From NCBI GenBank assembly GCA_027533395.1, contig JAPZUF010000004.1, positions 124,001 through 188,000 of the forward strand: a DNA stretch of 64,000 bases, in the 5' to 3' direction. This document shows, in pieces, positions 27,203 through 36,429 of this stretch. Each line of letters starts with the position of its first letter. Positions within the stretch are counted from its first letter, which is position 1. The notes beneath the pieces are model-generated. The model saw only the letters and a program-made list of their open reading frames with translations. It had not been told where the DNA came from and did no database searches. A program made the position numbers and the translations under genes. Source of the stretch: Cyclobacteriaceae bacterium. Its GTDB lineage: Bacteria > Bacteroidota > Bacteroidia > Cytophagales > Cyclobacteriaceae.

Positions 27203-27324
27203 ACAAATCTAAATCTCAACTATAAAAGTAAATTCAATGTGTTTTGTTTAAAATATTCAATCTATTTTATAAAAATTGAAATATTACTCATACATTAAAC
27301 TATTCTTACCCGAACCAGATTTGC

Positions 27325-28962
27325 ATGCCCAAGCTAATCCTATCAACAACTATTCTTTATTTTTCATTCTATTTTTTAGCATTTCAAGCTAGTGCCCAAC
27401 AGCAAAATATAGATAGCCTACAACTAGAATTAGTAAAAGTTACATCCGACAGTTCTAAAATAGCCATCATCAACCAGATTTCATTTAGCTACTACTCCAT
27501 CCATCCAGACAGTACAATACGTTGGGGCAAAAGAGCTATTGCATTGGCTTCCAACAAACCTTATCTGTCGTTATTAGCACAAGCTTATCGTGTAACAGGT
27601 ATAGGATACGACATAAAAGGCAATTACAAAGAGTCTACTTCTTACTTTCAAAATGCTTTAACTTATTTTAAAGAAGCTAAAGATTCGTTGGGCATGGCTC
27701 AAAGTTTAAAAAATATGGGCATTACCTTTTTCTCCATAGGCGTTTATGATAAGTCATTGGAATTGTATTTACAAGCTGTAGAAATAATGGAACAGCTTAG
27801 TGATAAAAATGTACTTGCCTCCATATATAACAATATTGGTTTAGTTTATGAAAGACAAAAACAAGTAGATAAAGCAATAGGCTTTTATGATAAAGCCTTG
27901 GTTTTATGGAAAGTCATACAAAATAAAAAAGGGATCACACAAGCACTCAACAATTTAGGTTCAGCCTATGCAGCCAATCAACATTATGAAAAAGCAATAG
28001 AGATTACTACAGAAGCAATGACCCTGCAAGATGCTATCGGAGATTTACGTGGTAAGGCAATTAGCTTGCATAACTTAGGTAATTTTCATTTTAAGTTTAA
28101 ACAGTATGCAAAAGCAGAATCCTTTTTTCAACAGGCCATTCAATTAAGATTAGAGAAGAAAGATTCGGTATTTTTAGGTGGGAGTTTTTTAAGGCTTGCA
28201 GTTTTATATACAGAGATGGGACAGCTGCAAAAAGCAAAACAACTTGCGAGTCAAGCCGTAGCAATTGCTCAGGTAAAAAAGCAAAACGAGTTATTGGTAG
28301 ATTTCTATCAAACACTTTCAGAAATCGCCAAAAAACAGAAACAGTACGATGCGGCCTTGTTGTATTTCACCAAAGCTGCGTCTTTAAAAGATAGCATAAA
28401 TAATGATAAACTACATTGGCAACTGGCCAGCATGAGTGCCGATTTCGAATTCAGAAAAAAAGAAGCAGAAATCTTATCAAAACAAGAGGCAGAAAAACAA
28501 AAAGTTAAGTTAGAAATAGCTGAGCAACGTATGTATATAGGCTTATTAATAGCTGGAGCTTCATTTTTGTTATTGCTTGTTACGATCATCAGTATCAGTA
28601 TTTATAAAATTCGCAAAAACAATTTAAGGCTTAACAATTCTAACTGGCTTTTAGCCTCGCAAAAATTAGAAATAGAAAAGCAAAAGGAAAAAATACAAGA
28701 GTTAAATCAAAATCTAGAAATTGAGGTTGAAAAACGTACAACAAAATTAAACGAACGCAACCAACAACTTGAAAGATATGCTCATTTTAATTCGCATAGC
28801 TTAAGAGGGCCAATTGCATCATTATTAGGTTTATTTAAGTTATACAAACTAACGAACAAGCCGGAAGATCAACAAGTATTATTTGAAAAGGCTGGTCAAT
28901 GCGCAGAAGATGTTGATAAAGTTATTCGAGAAATGCAAAACTTATTAGATAGTAAAGACTGA
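27325..28962 (+). CDS. TPR sensor protein with DHp-like phosphoacceptor helix but no ATPase domain
   Basis: A 545-residue protein: signal peptide (ending ASAQ), about six to seven TPR-type repeats over residues 30-360 (for example 'ASIYNNIGLVYERQKQVDKAIGFYDKALVLW'), one transmembrane segment near 400-423 (MYIGLLIAGASFLLLLVTIISISIY), a coiled coil (EIEKQKEKIQELNQNLEIEVEKRTTKL), and the terminal segment 'YAHFNSHSLRGPIASLLGL' where His 491 sits in the H-box position of Bacteroidota TPR histidine kinases. The protein then stops 55 residues later, with no N, G1 or G2 boxes of a kinase catalytic domain. It is probably a scaffold or phosphoacceptor. Convergent with the next gene (5 bp). Confidence 0.8.
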   Translation: MPKLILSTTILYFSFYFLAFQASAQQQNIDSLQLELVKVTSDSSKIAIINQISFSYYSIHPDSTIRWGKRAIALASNKPYLSLLAQAYRVTGIGYDIKGNYKESTSYFQNALTYFKEAKDSLGMAQSLKNMGITFFSIGVYDKSLELYLQAVEIMEQLSDKNVLASIYNNIGLVYERQKQVDKAIGFYDKALVLWKVIQNKKGITQALNNLGSAYAANQHYEKAIEITTEAMTLQDAIGDLRGKAISLHNLGNFHFKFKQYAKAESFFQQAIQLRLEKKDSVFLGGSFLRLAVLYTEMGQLQKAKQLASQAVAIAQVKKQNELLVDFYQTLSEIAKKQKQYDAALLYFTKAASLKDSINNDKLHWQLASMSADFEFRKKEAEILSKQEAEKQKVKLEIAEQRMYIGLLIAGASFLLLLVTIISISIYKIRKNNLRLNNSNWLLASQKLEIEKQKEKIQELNQNLEIEVEKRTTKLNERNQQLERYAHFNSHSLRGPIASLLGLFKLYKLTNKPEDQQVLFEKAGQCAEDVDKVIREMQNLLDSKD

Positions 28963-28967
28963 ATGCA

Positions 28968-30800
28968 TTACCAACCTATTCCATAATCTTCACCGTGGTT
29001 GCTTGAGCCGCCCCAGAAACTACCATGTTCCCAATCAAAAAATATGGCATTGATAGGACCAGAAGTTCTGTCATCGAAACGCATGCGATAGCCCATCTTT
29101 TGTAACTCAGTGCGTACATAAGGAGGAGTAGCATCGTTTAGTAATATTGAGCCTGGTTTTGGCTTCCTATCTTCTCCACCTAACGAAAGATACAATTGAT
29201 CGGAATTGATGTTGGGTGCTTCGCATGCTTCTTGCACATTCATACCGAATTCAACTACATTCAAAAAGAACTGCAATAAGTTTTGATCTTGTGTATCGCC
29301 ACCTTGCACTCCAAATGCCATAAAGGGTTTTCCGTTTTTCATGGCTAACGTTGGAGTAAGTGTTACACGTGGTCTTTTGCCCGGTTCAACTACATTAAAT
29401 GGATTGAGTTTGGCATCTGTAACAAAACTTTGCATACGTTGGCTCATACCAATACCTGTGTTGCCGGCAATACAAGCGGGCAACCAACCACCACTGGGCA
29501 CCATGCTTACAATCCAGCCATCTTTATCAGCAGCCATTACTGAGGTTGTTCCCAAAAATGAATTTTTCAAATATTCTTCATCAATGGGGGAAATGTTAGT
29601 AGGATTTAGATTTGATTGTTTTAGGTAATCTATATACGGATTTATTTTTCCTTCGAAAGGATACGGATCGCCCGGTAATGCTTTAGCATTGTTTTGTGTG
29701 AAATCAATTTGCTTCGCTCTTTCTTTTGCATAATCTTTTGAAAGCAAACCTTTAATGGGTTCTTCCGGTGCACGATAAGGATCGCCATAATAGAAATCGC
29801 GGTCGGCAAAAGTAAGATTTAACGTTTGGTATATAGTATGAATGTATTTGGCACTGTTAAAACCCATACCTTTCAAATCGAAATTTTCTAAAATGTTGAG
29901 TGATTGCAACAACATGGGACCTTGCGTCCATTGTGAGAGTTTGTAAACATCAATGCCTTTATACGTTGTATGCAAGGGTTCTTCCTCCAATACTTTCCAA
30001 TTTGCTAAATCTTGTTCTGTTATCAATCCGCCTTGTTCATTTGCTCCTCGCACAAACTCTTTAGCAATATCACCTTTATAGAATCTATCGTAAGCGGCAT
30101 AGATGGCTTCTTTTCTTGTTTTACCTTTTTTCAGCGCTTGTTGCTCTGCATCAACTAATTTTTGCAAAGTTTGAAGCAAATCAGTTTGCTTAAAAATTTC
30201 ACCAGCAACGGGTGCTTCTCTTTTCTTGCCTAAGTGTGGTAACAAAACTTTTTTAGAATAAGGCCACTCTTTAATTCTTTCCTTATCGCGTTCAATGGCG
30301 TTTGCAGTTTGTGCCTCTATTGGGTAACCTTCTGCTAATTGCATGGCAGGTGTGAGTACATCTTTTAAACTCATGGTTCCATACTCGGCTAAAATATACA
30401 GTAAGCCACCGGGAGTGCCAGGCGTTACTGCTGCAAGTGGTCCATATTGCGGAGGATAATTCATGCCTTTGCTTTTAAAGAAATCTGCAGTTGCTCCAGT
30501 TGGCGCAACACCTAAGGCATTGATGCCAATAATTTTTTTTGTTTTGGGATTATACAAAATAGCTTGAGTTTCGCCACCCCAACTAAGTACATCCCACATG
30601 GTACAAGTTGCCGCTAGCATAGCGCACGAAGCATCGACTGCGTTTCCGCCTTTGTGGAAAACATAAGCTCCCGCTGTGGCTGCTAAAGGTTTACCGGTAA
30701 TGGCCATCCAGTTTTTGCCATGCAGAACTGGTTTTTGGGTTGGCTGGGCTAAGGCATAAATGGAAAGGATGAAGAAGATAAAAGTAGAGAAGACTTTCAT
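28968..30800 (-). CDS. Gamma-glutamyltransferase-family protein
   Basis: A 610-residue exported enzyme (signal peptide FSTFIFFILSIYALAQ). The Ntn-hydrolase fold of GGT is visible: 'AGAYVFHKGGNAVDASCAMLA', 'PGTPGGLLYILAEYGTMSLKDVLTPAMQLAE', 'LTFADRDFYYGDP', and the autoprocessing site FLGTTSVMAADKDG, where Thr 418 (or 419) would be the nucleophile. The family cleaves and transfers gamma-glutamyl groups, as in glutathione breakdown, but several members act on other substrates; 'SGGWLPACIAGNTGIGMSQRMQSF' replaces the usual GSGLMVPGTGILLNN region, so specificity is uncertain. Confidence 0.85.
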   Translation of the reverse strand: MKVFSTFIFFILSIYALAQPTQKPVLHGKNWMAITGKPLAATAGAYVFHKGGNAVDASCAMLAATCTMWDVLSWGGETQAILYNPKTKKIIGINALGVAPTGATADFFKSKGMNYPPQYGPLAAVTPGTPGGLLYILAEYGTMSLKDVLTPAMQLAEGYPIEAQTANAIERDKERIKEWPYSKKVLLPHLGKKREAPVAGEIFKQTDLLQTLQKLVDAEQQALKKGKTRKEAIYAAYDRFYKGDIAKEFVRGANEQGGLITEQDLANWKVLEEEPLHTTYKGIDVYKLSQWTQGPMLLQSLNILENFDLKGMGFNSAKYIHTIYQTLNLTFADRDFYYGDPYRAPEEPIKGLLSKDYAKERAKQIDFTQNNAKALPGDPYPFEGKINPYIDYLKQSNLNPTNISPIDEEYLKNSFLGTTSVMAADKDGWIVSMVPSGGWLPACIAGNTGIGMSQRMQSFVTDAKLNPFNVVEPGKRPRVTLTPTLAMKNGKPFMAFGVQGGDTQDQNLLQFFLNVVEFGMNVQEACEAPNINSDQLYLSLGGEDRKPKPGSILLNDATPPYVRTELQKMGYRMRFDDRTSGPINAIFFDWEHGSFWGGSSNHGEDYGIGW

Positions 30801-30919
30801 AGCATAGGTATTTGAAACTAAGCTACGAAAGTCTTTTAAGTGATGCTATTGTTTTTGATTAGTGGTTAAATGTTGAAGAAACAGAAGACTAATCTTGTAT
30901 TAAATGGAGTGGGAGAATC

Positions 30920-30947
30920 AAAAAAAAACCCGAAGTGATTCGGGTTT
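30920..30947 (-). terminator. Intrinsic terminator downstream of the 441-aa lipoprotein gene
   Basis: On the minus strand a perfect 9-bp stem (AAACCCGAA/TTCGGGTTT, tetraloop) is followed by a T run (A tract at 30920-30928 on the plus strand). It lies 26 bp after the lipoprotein stop codon. Confidence 0.88.
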
Positions 30948-30973
30948 AAATTTTTATTTATGCTAACTAAATT

Positions 30974-32299
30974 TTAAAAACCTTGTGGTTTCTGAAAAAA
31001 CCTATTCTCTTTCCATCTTGATATATAATCAGATGAATTTTTTCTGCGCAAGTTATTCGGATCTCCAACATAAACATCTAAAAATTTAGCATTTATAGTA
31101 GGAACGTTATAGGGCATCCAACCCAGCATATCAAAGGCAACAATATCAGAAAGGGGCAATTGAGCATTTGGCCATGTAAAATAAAAAGTCTCATCCCATA
31201 TCCAGAAATTGTTACTAAAACCAGAAATAAATGAGGTGATCTCGCTTGGTATATTTGGTACTCTTGCAGTTTTTACTAAGCCAACCTTATTTGTTACTAT
31301 CCAATCTAGGTATACTCCATCAATAAAATTACCAAATGCGATACCCACAAAACCATCTTGTGAAGTAGCTGAGTAATTAACGATGCCAGGCTCGGCATCG
31401 AAATCAAGTATTTCATACACCGGAATTTCAAAATCGTTAGACTTATCAGTTGAAAATGATAAGTAGTTTAAACTATTCGAGTAAGCTGTGCTGTATGAAC
31501 TATATGATGAGAAAAGACTACCCGGCTTTTTTAAAGCGAGATTATTTTGACTTAACCTTGCTTCTGAAAAGCTAAGCCAGTATGCTTGTTCTGGAGCATC
31601 GTTTGCAAGACGACCGTATAGGTAATTTGCAGCGAAGTCGAAATCAGAACTGATAGTAATAGGATCACTTGTAAATGCGTTAAATATTTTGTTTAAACTT
31701 AAATCATATTCCTGTCCTAATGCAAAGCTTGTTTGTGTTAGAAGATAGCCATTATCTTCTCCTTCAACATTTCTTGTCACAATGTAGAGAGGAGAATTGT
31801 TCTTAGCGCTTGGTAATGGCAGACTTCCATCAGCAAAACATTCAATAAAATGACCAGGTAAAGAGAACAAATAAGAAGAATTGTTTTGATTGAAATTAAT
31901 GGCTTTGAGTGTTACAAATTCTGCTGTTTGACTTCTAGGGTCTTTGATGATGATTTCTACACCACGTGGCATGCCTTGATAACTTAGACCGGATAAAGAT
32001 TTTCCACTAGCCTCGATACTTCTATCAATAATAGAAAATGTAAATTCGTTTTCGGAATAATCACTAAGTGATAGTGTTACGGTTTGGCCAATATCAATGG
32101 GTTTATAATCAATTAAACTGCCATCACTTTTAGAAGCCATTACAAAAAATTCAGACTCTTGATTTAAATCAGAATTAAATAAGTTGGCATCGAATGTTAC
32201 GGTTGCCAAATTAGGATTGATGGGATTTTCTTTCGAACCATCGCAGGCAAATGAGAAAAGAATAATCACGAAGGTTAAAATGGTTGATAGTTTTTTCAT
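30974..32299 (-). CDS. Lipoprotein of unknown function
   Basis: A 441-residue protein with a probable lipoprotein signal (LSTILTFVIILFSFACDGSKENP; Cys 19 follows a slightly unusual FSFAC). The rest is rich in Ser, Asn and aromatic residues and appears all-beta, with no motif I recognise; an Ig-like N-terminal part ('ATVTFDANLFNSDLNQESEFFVMASKSDGSLI') is possible. The gene is monocistronic, with its own terminator and about 290 bp of non-coding DNA upstream. Predicted surface-facing or periplasmic. Confidence 0.7.
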   Translation of the reverse strand: MKKLSTILTFVIILFSFACDGSKENPINPNLATVTFDANLFNSDLNQESEFFVMASKSDGSLIDYKPIDIGQTVTLSLSDYSENEFTFSIIDRSIEASGKSLSGLSYQGMPRGVEIIIKDPRSQTAEFVTLKAINFNQNNSSYLFSLPGHFIECFADGSLPLPSAKNNSPLYIVTRNVEGEDNGYLLTQTSFALGQEYDLSLNKIFNAFTSDPITISSDFDFAANYLYGRLANDAPEQAYWLSFSEARLSQNNLALKKPGSLFSSYSSYSTAYSNSLNYLSFSTDKSNDFEIPVYEILDFDAEPGIVNYSATSQDGFVGIAFGNFIDGVYLDWIVTNKVGLVKTARVPNIPSEITSFISGFSNNFWIWDETFYFTWPNAQLPLSDIVAFDMLGWMPYNVPTINAKFLDVYVGDPNNLRRKNSSDYISRWKENRFFQKPQGF

Positions 32300-32530
32300 A
32301 ATGTTAATTTTTGAAAATATAACTTTTATGAAAAAGCCAAATTATATATGGTCAAACCACAGTTATATCTGAACGTTATTGATAAAAATGTTTATTAAAT
32401 AATCTTAAAAGTCCTATTCTTTATTCAGCATCTAAATCAACTTAAGGATATAATAATTGATAAGAATTAGTGATAGTTTAAAAGATGATGACTTTTGGGA
32501 ACGCAAATTTTCTCACATAAGTATAAAGAC

Positions 32531-32558
32531 AAAAAGTCCACGATATAAAGCGTGGACT
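32531..32558 (-). terminator. Intrinsic terminator downstream of the LURP-one-like gene
   Basis: Minus-strand hairpin AGTCCACG/CGTGGACT (perfect 8 bp, 8-nt loop) followed by TTTTT (A tract 32531-32535). It ends the glyS-peptidase-LURP transcript, 32 bp past the last stop. The rest of the 290-bp gap up to 32299 holds no gene I can support. Confidence 0.85.
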
Positions 32559-32590
32559 CTTTTAGTAAAGATTTTATATTAGTCAGATAA

Positions 32591-33181
32591 TTATTCTTTC
32601 AACACCAAATCAATGCACATAACAGCAGCCATAATAAGCTGACGAAGCGGATGGTTAGCCGGCACTTCTTCACTGATTTGTAAAATGTAATTATCAGCAC
32701 TTGTAAATAACTCTTTGCCAAATCCACTCCATTTTTTAGTTACCACTGCAAATTCTTTGTTGTCGTTACTCACAAATTTAAAATCCCAGCTGGTCCATTT
32801 TCCTTTTAACATGCACAAAGAGCGTTCGCTGGCATCAAGCACTTCAAATTTTCCTCCAATTGAAAAAAACTTTTGTTTGAATTTACCAATAAGTTGATCT
32901 CTTTCATCTAACACTTCTACTGTTGATAGAATGATAGACACACCTCTTTTTACAGTTAATATTTTTTCGCCTTGTGGTGTTTTAATATCAATTTCGAACG
33001 GGGTCATGCGTTTATAATCTGTGAAACGAAGCATTTTGGTAAAGAAACCGAGTCGCTCTTCGCGTGCTTCTAACACAACTTGTTTTGATTCAGGATCAAA
33101 AATATCAAAGCTGTTGGCTGCTTTAAAAACTTTTACATGTTCTTTTACAAAGAAAAGGTTTTTATTTAAGATGGCATTCAT
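32591..33181 (-). CDS. LURP-one/phospholipid-scramblase-related protein
   Basis: A 196-residue protein with the tubby-like beta pattern of the LURP-one and scramblase-related family: 'LFFVKEHVKVFKAANSFDIFDPESKQVVLEARE', 'PFEIDIKTPQGEKILTVKRGVSIILSTVEVLDERDQLIGKFKQKFFSIGGKFEVLD' and a final hydrophobic helix (QLIMAAVMCIDLVL). The domain may bind membranes; biochemical function is unknown in bacteria. Its start overlaps the upstream peptidase gene by 4 bp, so it is the last gene of the glyS operon. Confidence 0.72.
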   Translation of the reverse strand: MNAILNKNLFFVKEHVKVFKAANSFDIFDPESKQVVLEAREERLGFFTKMLRFTDYKRMTPFEIDIKTPQGEKILTVKRGVSIILSTVEVLDERDQLIGKFKQKFFSIGGKFEVLDASERSLCMLKGKWTSWDFKFVSNDNKEFAVVTKKWSGFGKELFTSADNYILQISEEVPANHPLRQLIMAAVMCIDLVLKE

Positions 33182-33981
33182 AATTTGGTTTGTAGGTGTA
33201 AGGTGTCTTGGTTAAACAAATTTAATAAAGCTTGGTAAAGCTCTGGTTGTGCTAATTTAAAATCTGCTGGTCTTTCAAAAAAATTTTCGGTGGCAACTGC
33301 AAAAAATTCTTCTTCATTGGCAAAAGCATATTTTCTAAAGAAATGATGCGTTTCGTTTTCTGCTAAAATCATTTCTTTGTATGCCAACTTTTTATAATGA
33401 TCTAAAGCAAGTTCATCAAAAATTTGGTATCCTAAATGATGATGTTCTAACCAAATGGCGTGTGCTAATTCATGCATCAATAAATTTATACCATCTTTTG
33501 CCTGTTCGAAACCTCGTTTCAGGTTGGAGTACGCTAACATAATCATACCTTTTCCGGGATTGGTTTCACCAAAATGGAAACGACCCGTTTGTTTAGAATA
33601 ATATTTATCGGGGACGATGATCATTTTATGAAAAGCATCGAAGCAATCTTCAGGAAGAAACAAAGTCATTTGGGTTGCAACAGATGCAATCAGGTAACGA
33701 ACGCTGTTGGTGTTAACAATATCAGTCGGGCTAAAATTTTTAAACGTAATATCAGTCGTGTCTAAAAAATAATAGGCGCGCCATTCAAATTTTTTTCTTT
33801 CTTCAGCAGTGAGTTTATTGTAATAAACATTGATAAAACGATGCTGATAACTTAAAGGCCGTAGATACTTTGGGAATTTATAAAATAATATTTTTTTAAA
33901 CCAGCGTTGTTCGCGCATGGCTTTCCAGAGTAAACCACTTACAAAAAACGAAGTGATAAATGCAAAAAATAGAAATTCCAA
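33178..33981 (-). CDS. MtfA-like zinc-dependent peptidase (M90)
   Basis: A protein of about 267-279 residues. An N-terminal hydrophobic helix is followed by a basic stretch (MREQRWFKKILFYKFP) and a metallopeptidase domain with HELAH (near residue 170 of this start) and 'ALDHYKKLAYKE', plus FANEEEFFAVATENFFERPADF, which contains the conserved downstream Glu. No ATG precedes the helix. In-frame TTG codons occur at 34017 (inside glyS) and 33981 (3 nt after the glyS stop); I use 33981 because it avoids the overlap and keeps the helix. ATG 33918 would remove most of the helix. MtfA peptidases are linked to regulation of sugar uptake in enterics; the role here is unknown. Confidence 0.78.
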   Translation of the reverse strand: MEFLFFAFITSFFVSGLLWKAMREQRWFKKILFYKFPKYLRPLSYQHRFINVYYNKLTAEERKKFEWRAYYFLDTTDITFKNFSPTDIVNTNSVRYLIASVATQMTLFLPEDCFDAFHKMIIVPDKYYSKQTGRFHFGETNPGKGMIMLAYSNLKRGFEQAKDGINLLMHELAHAIWLEHHHLGYQIFDELALDHYKKLAYKEMILAENETHHFFRKYAFANEEEFFAVATENFFERPADFKLAQPELYQALLNLFNQDTLHLQTKL

Positions 33982-33983
33982 AA

Positions 33984-35528
33984 TCAGATCTTCCGAAGAA
34001 GATTGTTTATGGAACAAGCATCTACTAATTTATGGCGCAAGTCGGCTACTGCCACTCTATCTTGTTGCATGGTATCGCGGTTGCGCAAGGTAACGGTGTT
34101 ATCTTCTAATGTTTGATGATCGATGGTGATGCAATATGGAGTACCGATGGCATCTTGCCTGCGGTAACGTTTGCCTATAGCATCCTTTTCTTCGTAGAAA
34201 CAGCGTAAATCAAATTTTAAATCGTTCATGATTTCCATTGCTTTTTCAGGCAAGCCATCTTTTTTCATTAATGGTAGAATTGCTACTTTGTTCGGAGCTA
34301 ACGGTGGAGGTATACGTAATACTACTCTTTCGCTTCCATCTTCTAATTTTTCTGTTTGATAGGATGAGCAAAGCACGGATAAAAACATTCTGTCTAAACC
34401 AACAGAAGTTTCGACCACAAAAGGAATATAGTTGGCGTTGGCTTCGCTATCGAAGTATTGCATTTTTTTGCCAGAGAATTTTTCATGGCTTTTCAAATCG
34501 TAATCGGTGCGAGAGTGTATGCCTTCTAATTCACGGAAACCCATCGGGAAATTAAATTGAATATCGCTGGCTGCGTTGGCATAATGCGCCAAGTTGTCGT
34601 GGTCTTTGTAGCGATAGTTCTCATTACCTAAACCTAATGCTTGGTGCCATTTCAATCTTTTCTCTTTCCAGTATTCGTACCATTTCATTTCTTCGCCTGG
34701 CTTCACAAAGAATTGCATTTCCATTTGTTCAAACTCGCGCATGCGAAAAATAAATTGGCGAGCAACAATTTCGTTTCTAAATGCTTTACCGATTTGGGCG
34801 ATACCAAACGGAATTTTCATTCTACCTGTTTTTTGTACATTTAAAAAGTTGACGAAAATACCTTGCGCTGTTTCGGGTCTTAGATAAATTTTATTGGCAT
34901 CGTCTGCCACAGATCCCATCTCTGTAGCAAACATCAAATTAAACTGTCGTACTTCTGTCCAGTTTCTGGTGCCTGAGATGGGGCAAGCAATTTCTAATTC
35001 ATCAATCAATTGTTTTAAAGCAGCCATGTCGCTGTTGCTCATGGCTTGTGCAAGGCGCGTGCTAATTTCGTTGATTTTGTTTTGGTATTCGACCACACGA
35101 GCGTTGGTAGAAACGAACATAGCGCGATCAAAATTTTCGAAGCGCTTGGCTGCTTTTTCTACTTCTTTTTCAATTTTCTCTTCTATTTTTTCGATGTAGC
35201 CTTCGATGAGTTGATCAGCACGGTATCGTTTTTTTGAATCTTTGTTATCAACCATTGGGTCGTTAAAAGCATCTACGTGGCCGGATGCTTTCCAAGTAGT
35301 GGGGTGCATGAAAATAGCAGCGTCAATGCCCACAATGTTTTCGTGAAGCAACGTCATGAATTTCCACCAATATTCTTTGATGTTGTTTTTTAATTCTGCT
35401 CCGTTTTGCCCGTAGTCGTAAACTGCGCTTAAGCCATCATAAATTTCTGATGATGGGAATATAAAGCCATATTCTTTAGCATGTGAGATTACGTTTTTAA
35501 ACAGGTTGTCTTCTTGTGCTTGTGCCAT
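33984..35528 (-). CDS. glyS: Glycine--tRNA ligase (class II, alpha2 type)
   Basis: A 514-residue aminoacyl-tRNA synthetase that charges tRNA-Gly. Class II features are 'FLNVQKTGRMKIPFGIAQIGKAFRNEI' and RQFIFRMREFEQMEMQFF (motif 2), and 'FVVETSVGLDRMFLSVL' (motif 3). The C-terminal anticodon domain contains 'PPLAPNKVAILPL' and 'IGTPYCITIDHQ'. ATG 35528 is chosen over a TTG three codons upstream. A TATTTTTG box lies 6 nt upstream of this ATG. Downstream genes (peptidase, LURP-one-like) follow tightly on the same strand. Confidence 0.96.
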   Translation of the reverse strand: MAQAQEDNLFKNVISHAKEYGFIFPSSEIYDGLSAVYDYGQNGAELKNNIKEYWWKFMTLLHENIVGIDAAIFMHPTTWKASGHVDAFNDPMVDNKDSKKRYRADQLIEGYIEKIEEKIEKEVEKAAKRFENFDRAMFVSTNARVVEYQNKINEISTRLAQAMSNSDMAALKQLIDELEIACPISGTRNWTEVRQFNLMFATEMGSVADDANKIYLRPETAQGIFVNFLNVQKTGRMKIPFGIAQIGKAFRNEIVARQFIFRMREFEQMEMQFFVKPGEEMKWYEYWKEKRLKWHQALGLGNENYRYKDHDNLAHYANAASDIQFNFPMGFRELEGIHSRTDYDLKSHEKFSGKKMQYFDSEANANYIPFVVETSVGLDRMFLSVLCSSYQTEKLEDGSERVVLRIPPPLAPNKVAILPLMKKDGLPEKAMEIMNDLKFDLRCFYEEKDAIGKRYRRQDAIGTPYCITIDHQTLEDNTVTLRNRDTMQQDRVAVADLRHKLVDACSINNLLRKI

Positions 35529-35534
35529 AAGGAG

Positions 35535-35542
35535 CAAAAATA
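35535..35542 (-). promoter_or_regulatory. -7 box just upstream of glyS
   Basis: TATTTTTG on the minus strand, exact match to TAnnTTTG, ending 6 nt before the ATG. No clear -33 TTG is visible. A start site at the normal spacing would give a near-leaderless transcript. Confidence 0.4.
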
Positions 35543-35675
35543 AAAATTGAATGTCAGATTATAAGAAAAAACAATTTAATCAATCAAAAAAATATAGAAT
35601 GGATTACCATTACAGCTTAGTATTTTTTTAGTGTAGACGCTTACTAGAAAATATTGTGATAGTAAAATGAGAAAT

Positions 35676-36236
35676 CTATGACTTGGTTTTGATGGGTACT
35701 GGTACCAAAGTTTTATCCCAGAGCAATACCATTTCTAGTTCTTCTCCATCGCTATTAAACTCAATGGTAAATTGTTCGAACACCCTATCTTGTGTTAAAG
35801 CGGGCACATAAACTTGTAGCACATCGTTTTGAGGATTGCGATTAGGATTGCCTTCGGCATTTACACCCCATTGTCCGGTTTCCGTATTAAAAATGATTTG
35901 CCATGAGTTTGGACCTGGAATAGTCCATAAAGAGTAACGCCCGGCTTTTAATAGTTTGCCTTCGATGGTTAAATCTTGGTTGGTTGTTAAGAGCGTTGCC
36001 TCATTAGCGCCAGTTCGCCAAACTTTGTTGTAAGGCACTAAGGCCCCAAATATCTCACGACCCTTTTTAAAAGGTCGGTTGTAAAAAACTTCGATGTGTA
36101 CTTCTTTGGTTTTGTATTCTACAGTTTCCTCCGGGCTAAACGATTTGGTATAGCGCATGTTCATAAAATCCACGCCAAGGAAAAGCGCAATTAAAACGCC
36201 AACGCCCACTCCTATAAACAGCATGAATTTTCGCAT
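35676..36236 (-). CDS. DUF2911 membrane-anchored protein
   Basis: A 186-residue protein; the ATG at 36236 places a hydrophobic helix (FMLFIGVGVGVLIALFLGVDF) at the N-terminus, and the 11-residue longer reading is not needed. The DUF2911 domain shows 'VHIEVFYNRPFKKGREIFGALVPYNKVWRTGANEATLLTTNQDLTIEGKLLKAGRYSLWTIPG' and 'WQIIFNTETGQWGVN'. The family is common in Bacteroidota, exported and of unknown function. It stands alone with about 150 bp of non-coding DNA on each side, in which I recognise nothing except a promoter candidate on the other strand. Confidence 0.85.
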   Translation of the reverse strand: MRKFMLFIGVGVGVLIALFLGVDFMNMRYTKSFSPEETVEYKTKEVHIEVFYNRPFKKGREIFGALVPYNKVWRTGANEATLLTTNQDLTIEGKLLKAGRYSLWTIPGPNSWQIIFNTETGQWGVNAEGNPNRNPQNDVLQVYVPALTQDRVFEQFTIEFNSDGEELEMVLLWDKTLVPVPIKTKS

Positions 36237-36378
36237 ATTCGTATGGGTTTTAAGCAAACCGACTTGCAATTTACAATAAATTCAATCGTGCAATCCAACT
36301 CAACTAAAACGAAAACATATCAAATAGGTTGAAGATGCGTGTTTCTGATAAATTCTTTTCTTAGAAATGAGAAAGCTT

Positions 36379-36409
36379 TTTGTGGGTTTGGTGCTTTGGC
36401 TTATTTTTA
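36379..36409 (+). promoter_or_regulatory. Candidate promoter for the small membrane protein and LOG gene
   Basis: TTTG at 36379-36382 and TATTTTTA at 36402-36409 (one base off the -7 box), 19 bp apart, ending 20 bp before the ATG at 36430. Confidence 0.4.
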
Positions 36410-36429
36410 CTGCCTAAATAAATTGAAGT

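Noticed and set aside
27204-27211. TAGATTTG as promoter of the MpaB-type oxygenase
   Set aside because: The box ends one base before the ATG, so a transcript from it would lack the start codon; it is more likely a chance match.
36366-36416. 16-codon reading frame MRKLFVGLVLWLIFTA
   Set aside because: It looks like the start of a signal peptide, but it ends at once, and the DNA is better explained as the promoter region of the 40-aa gene.
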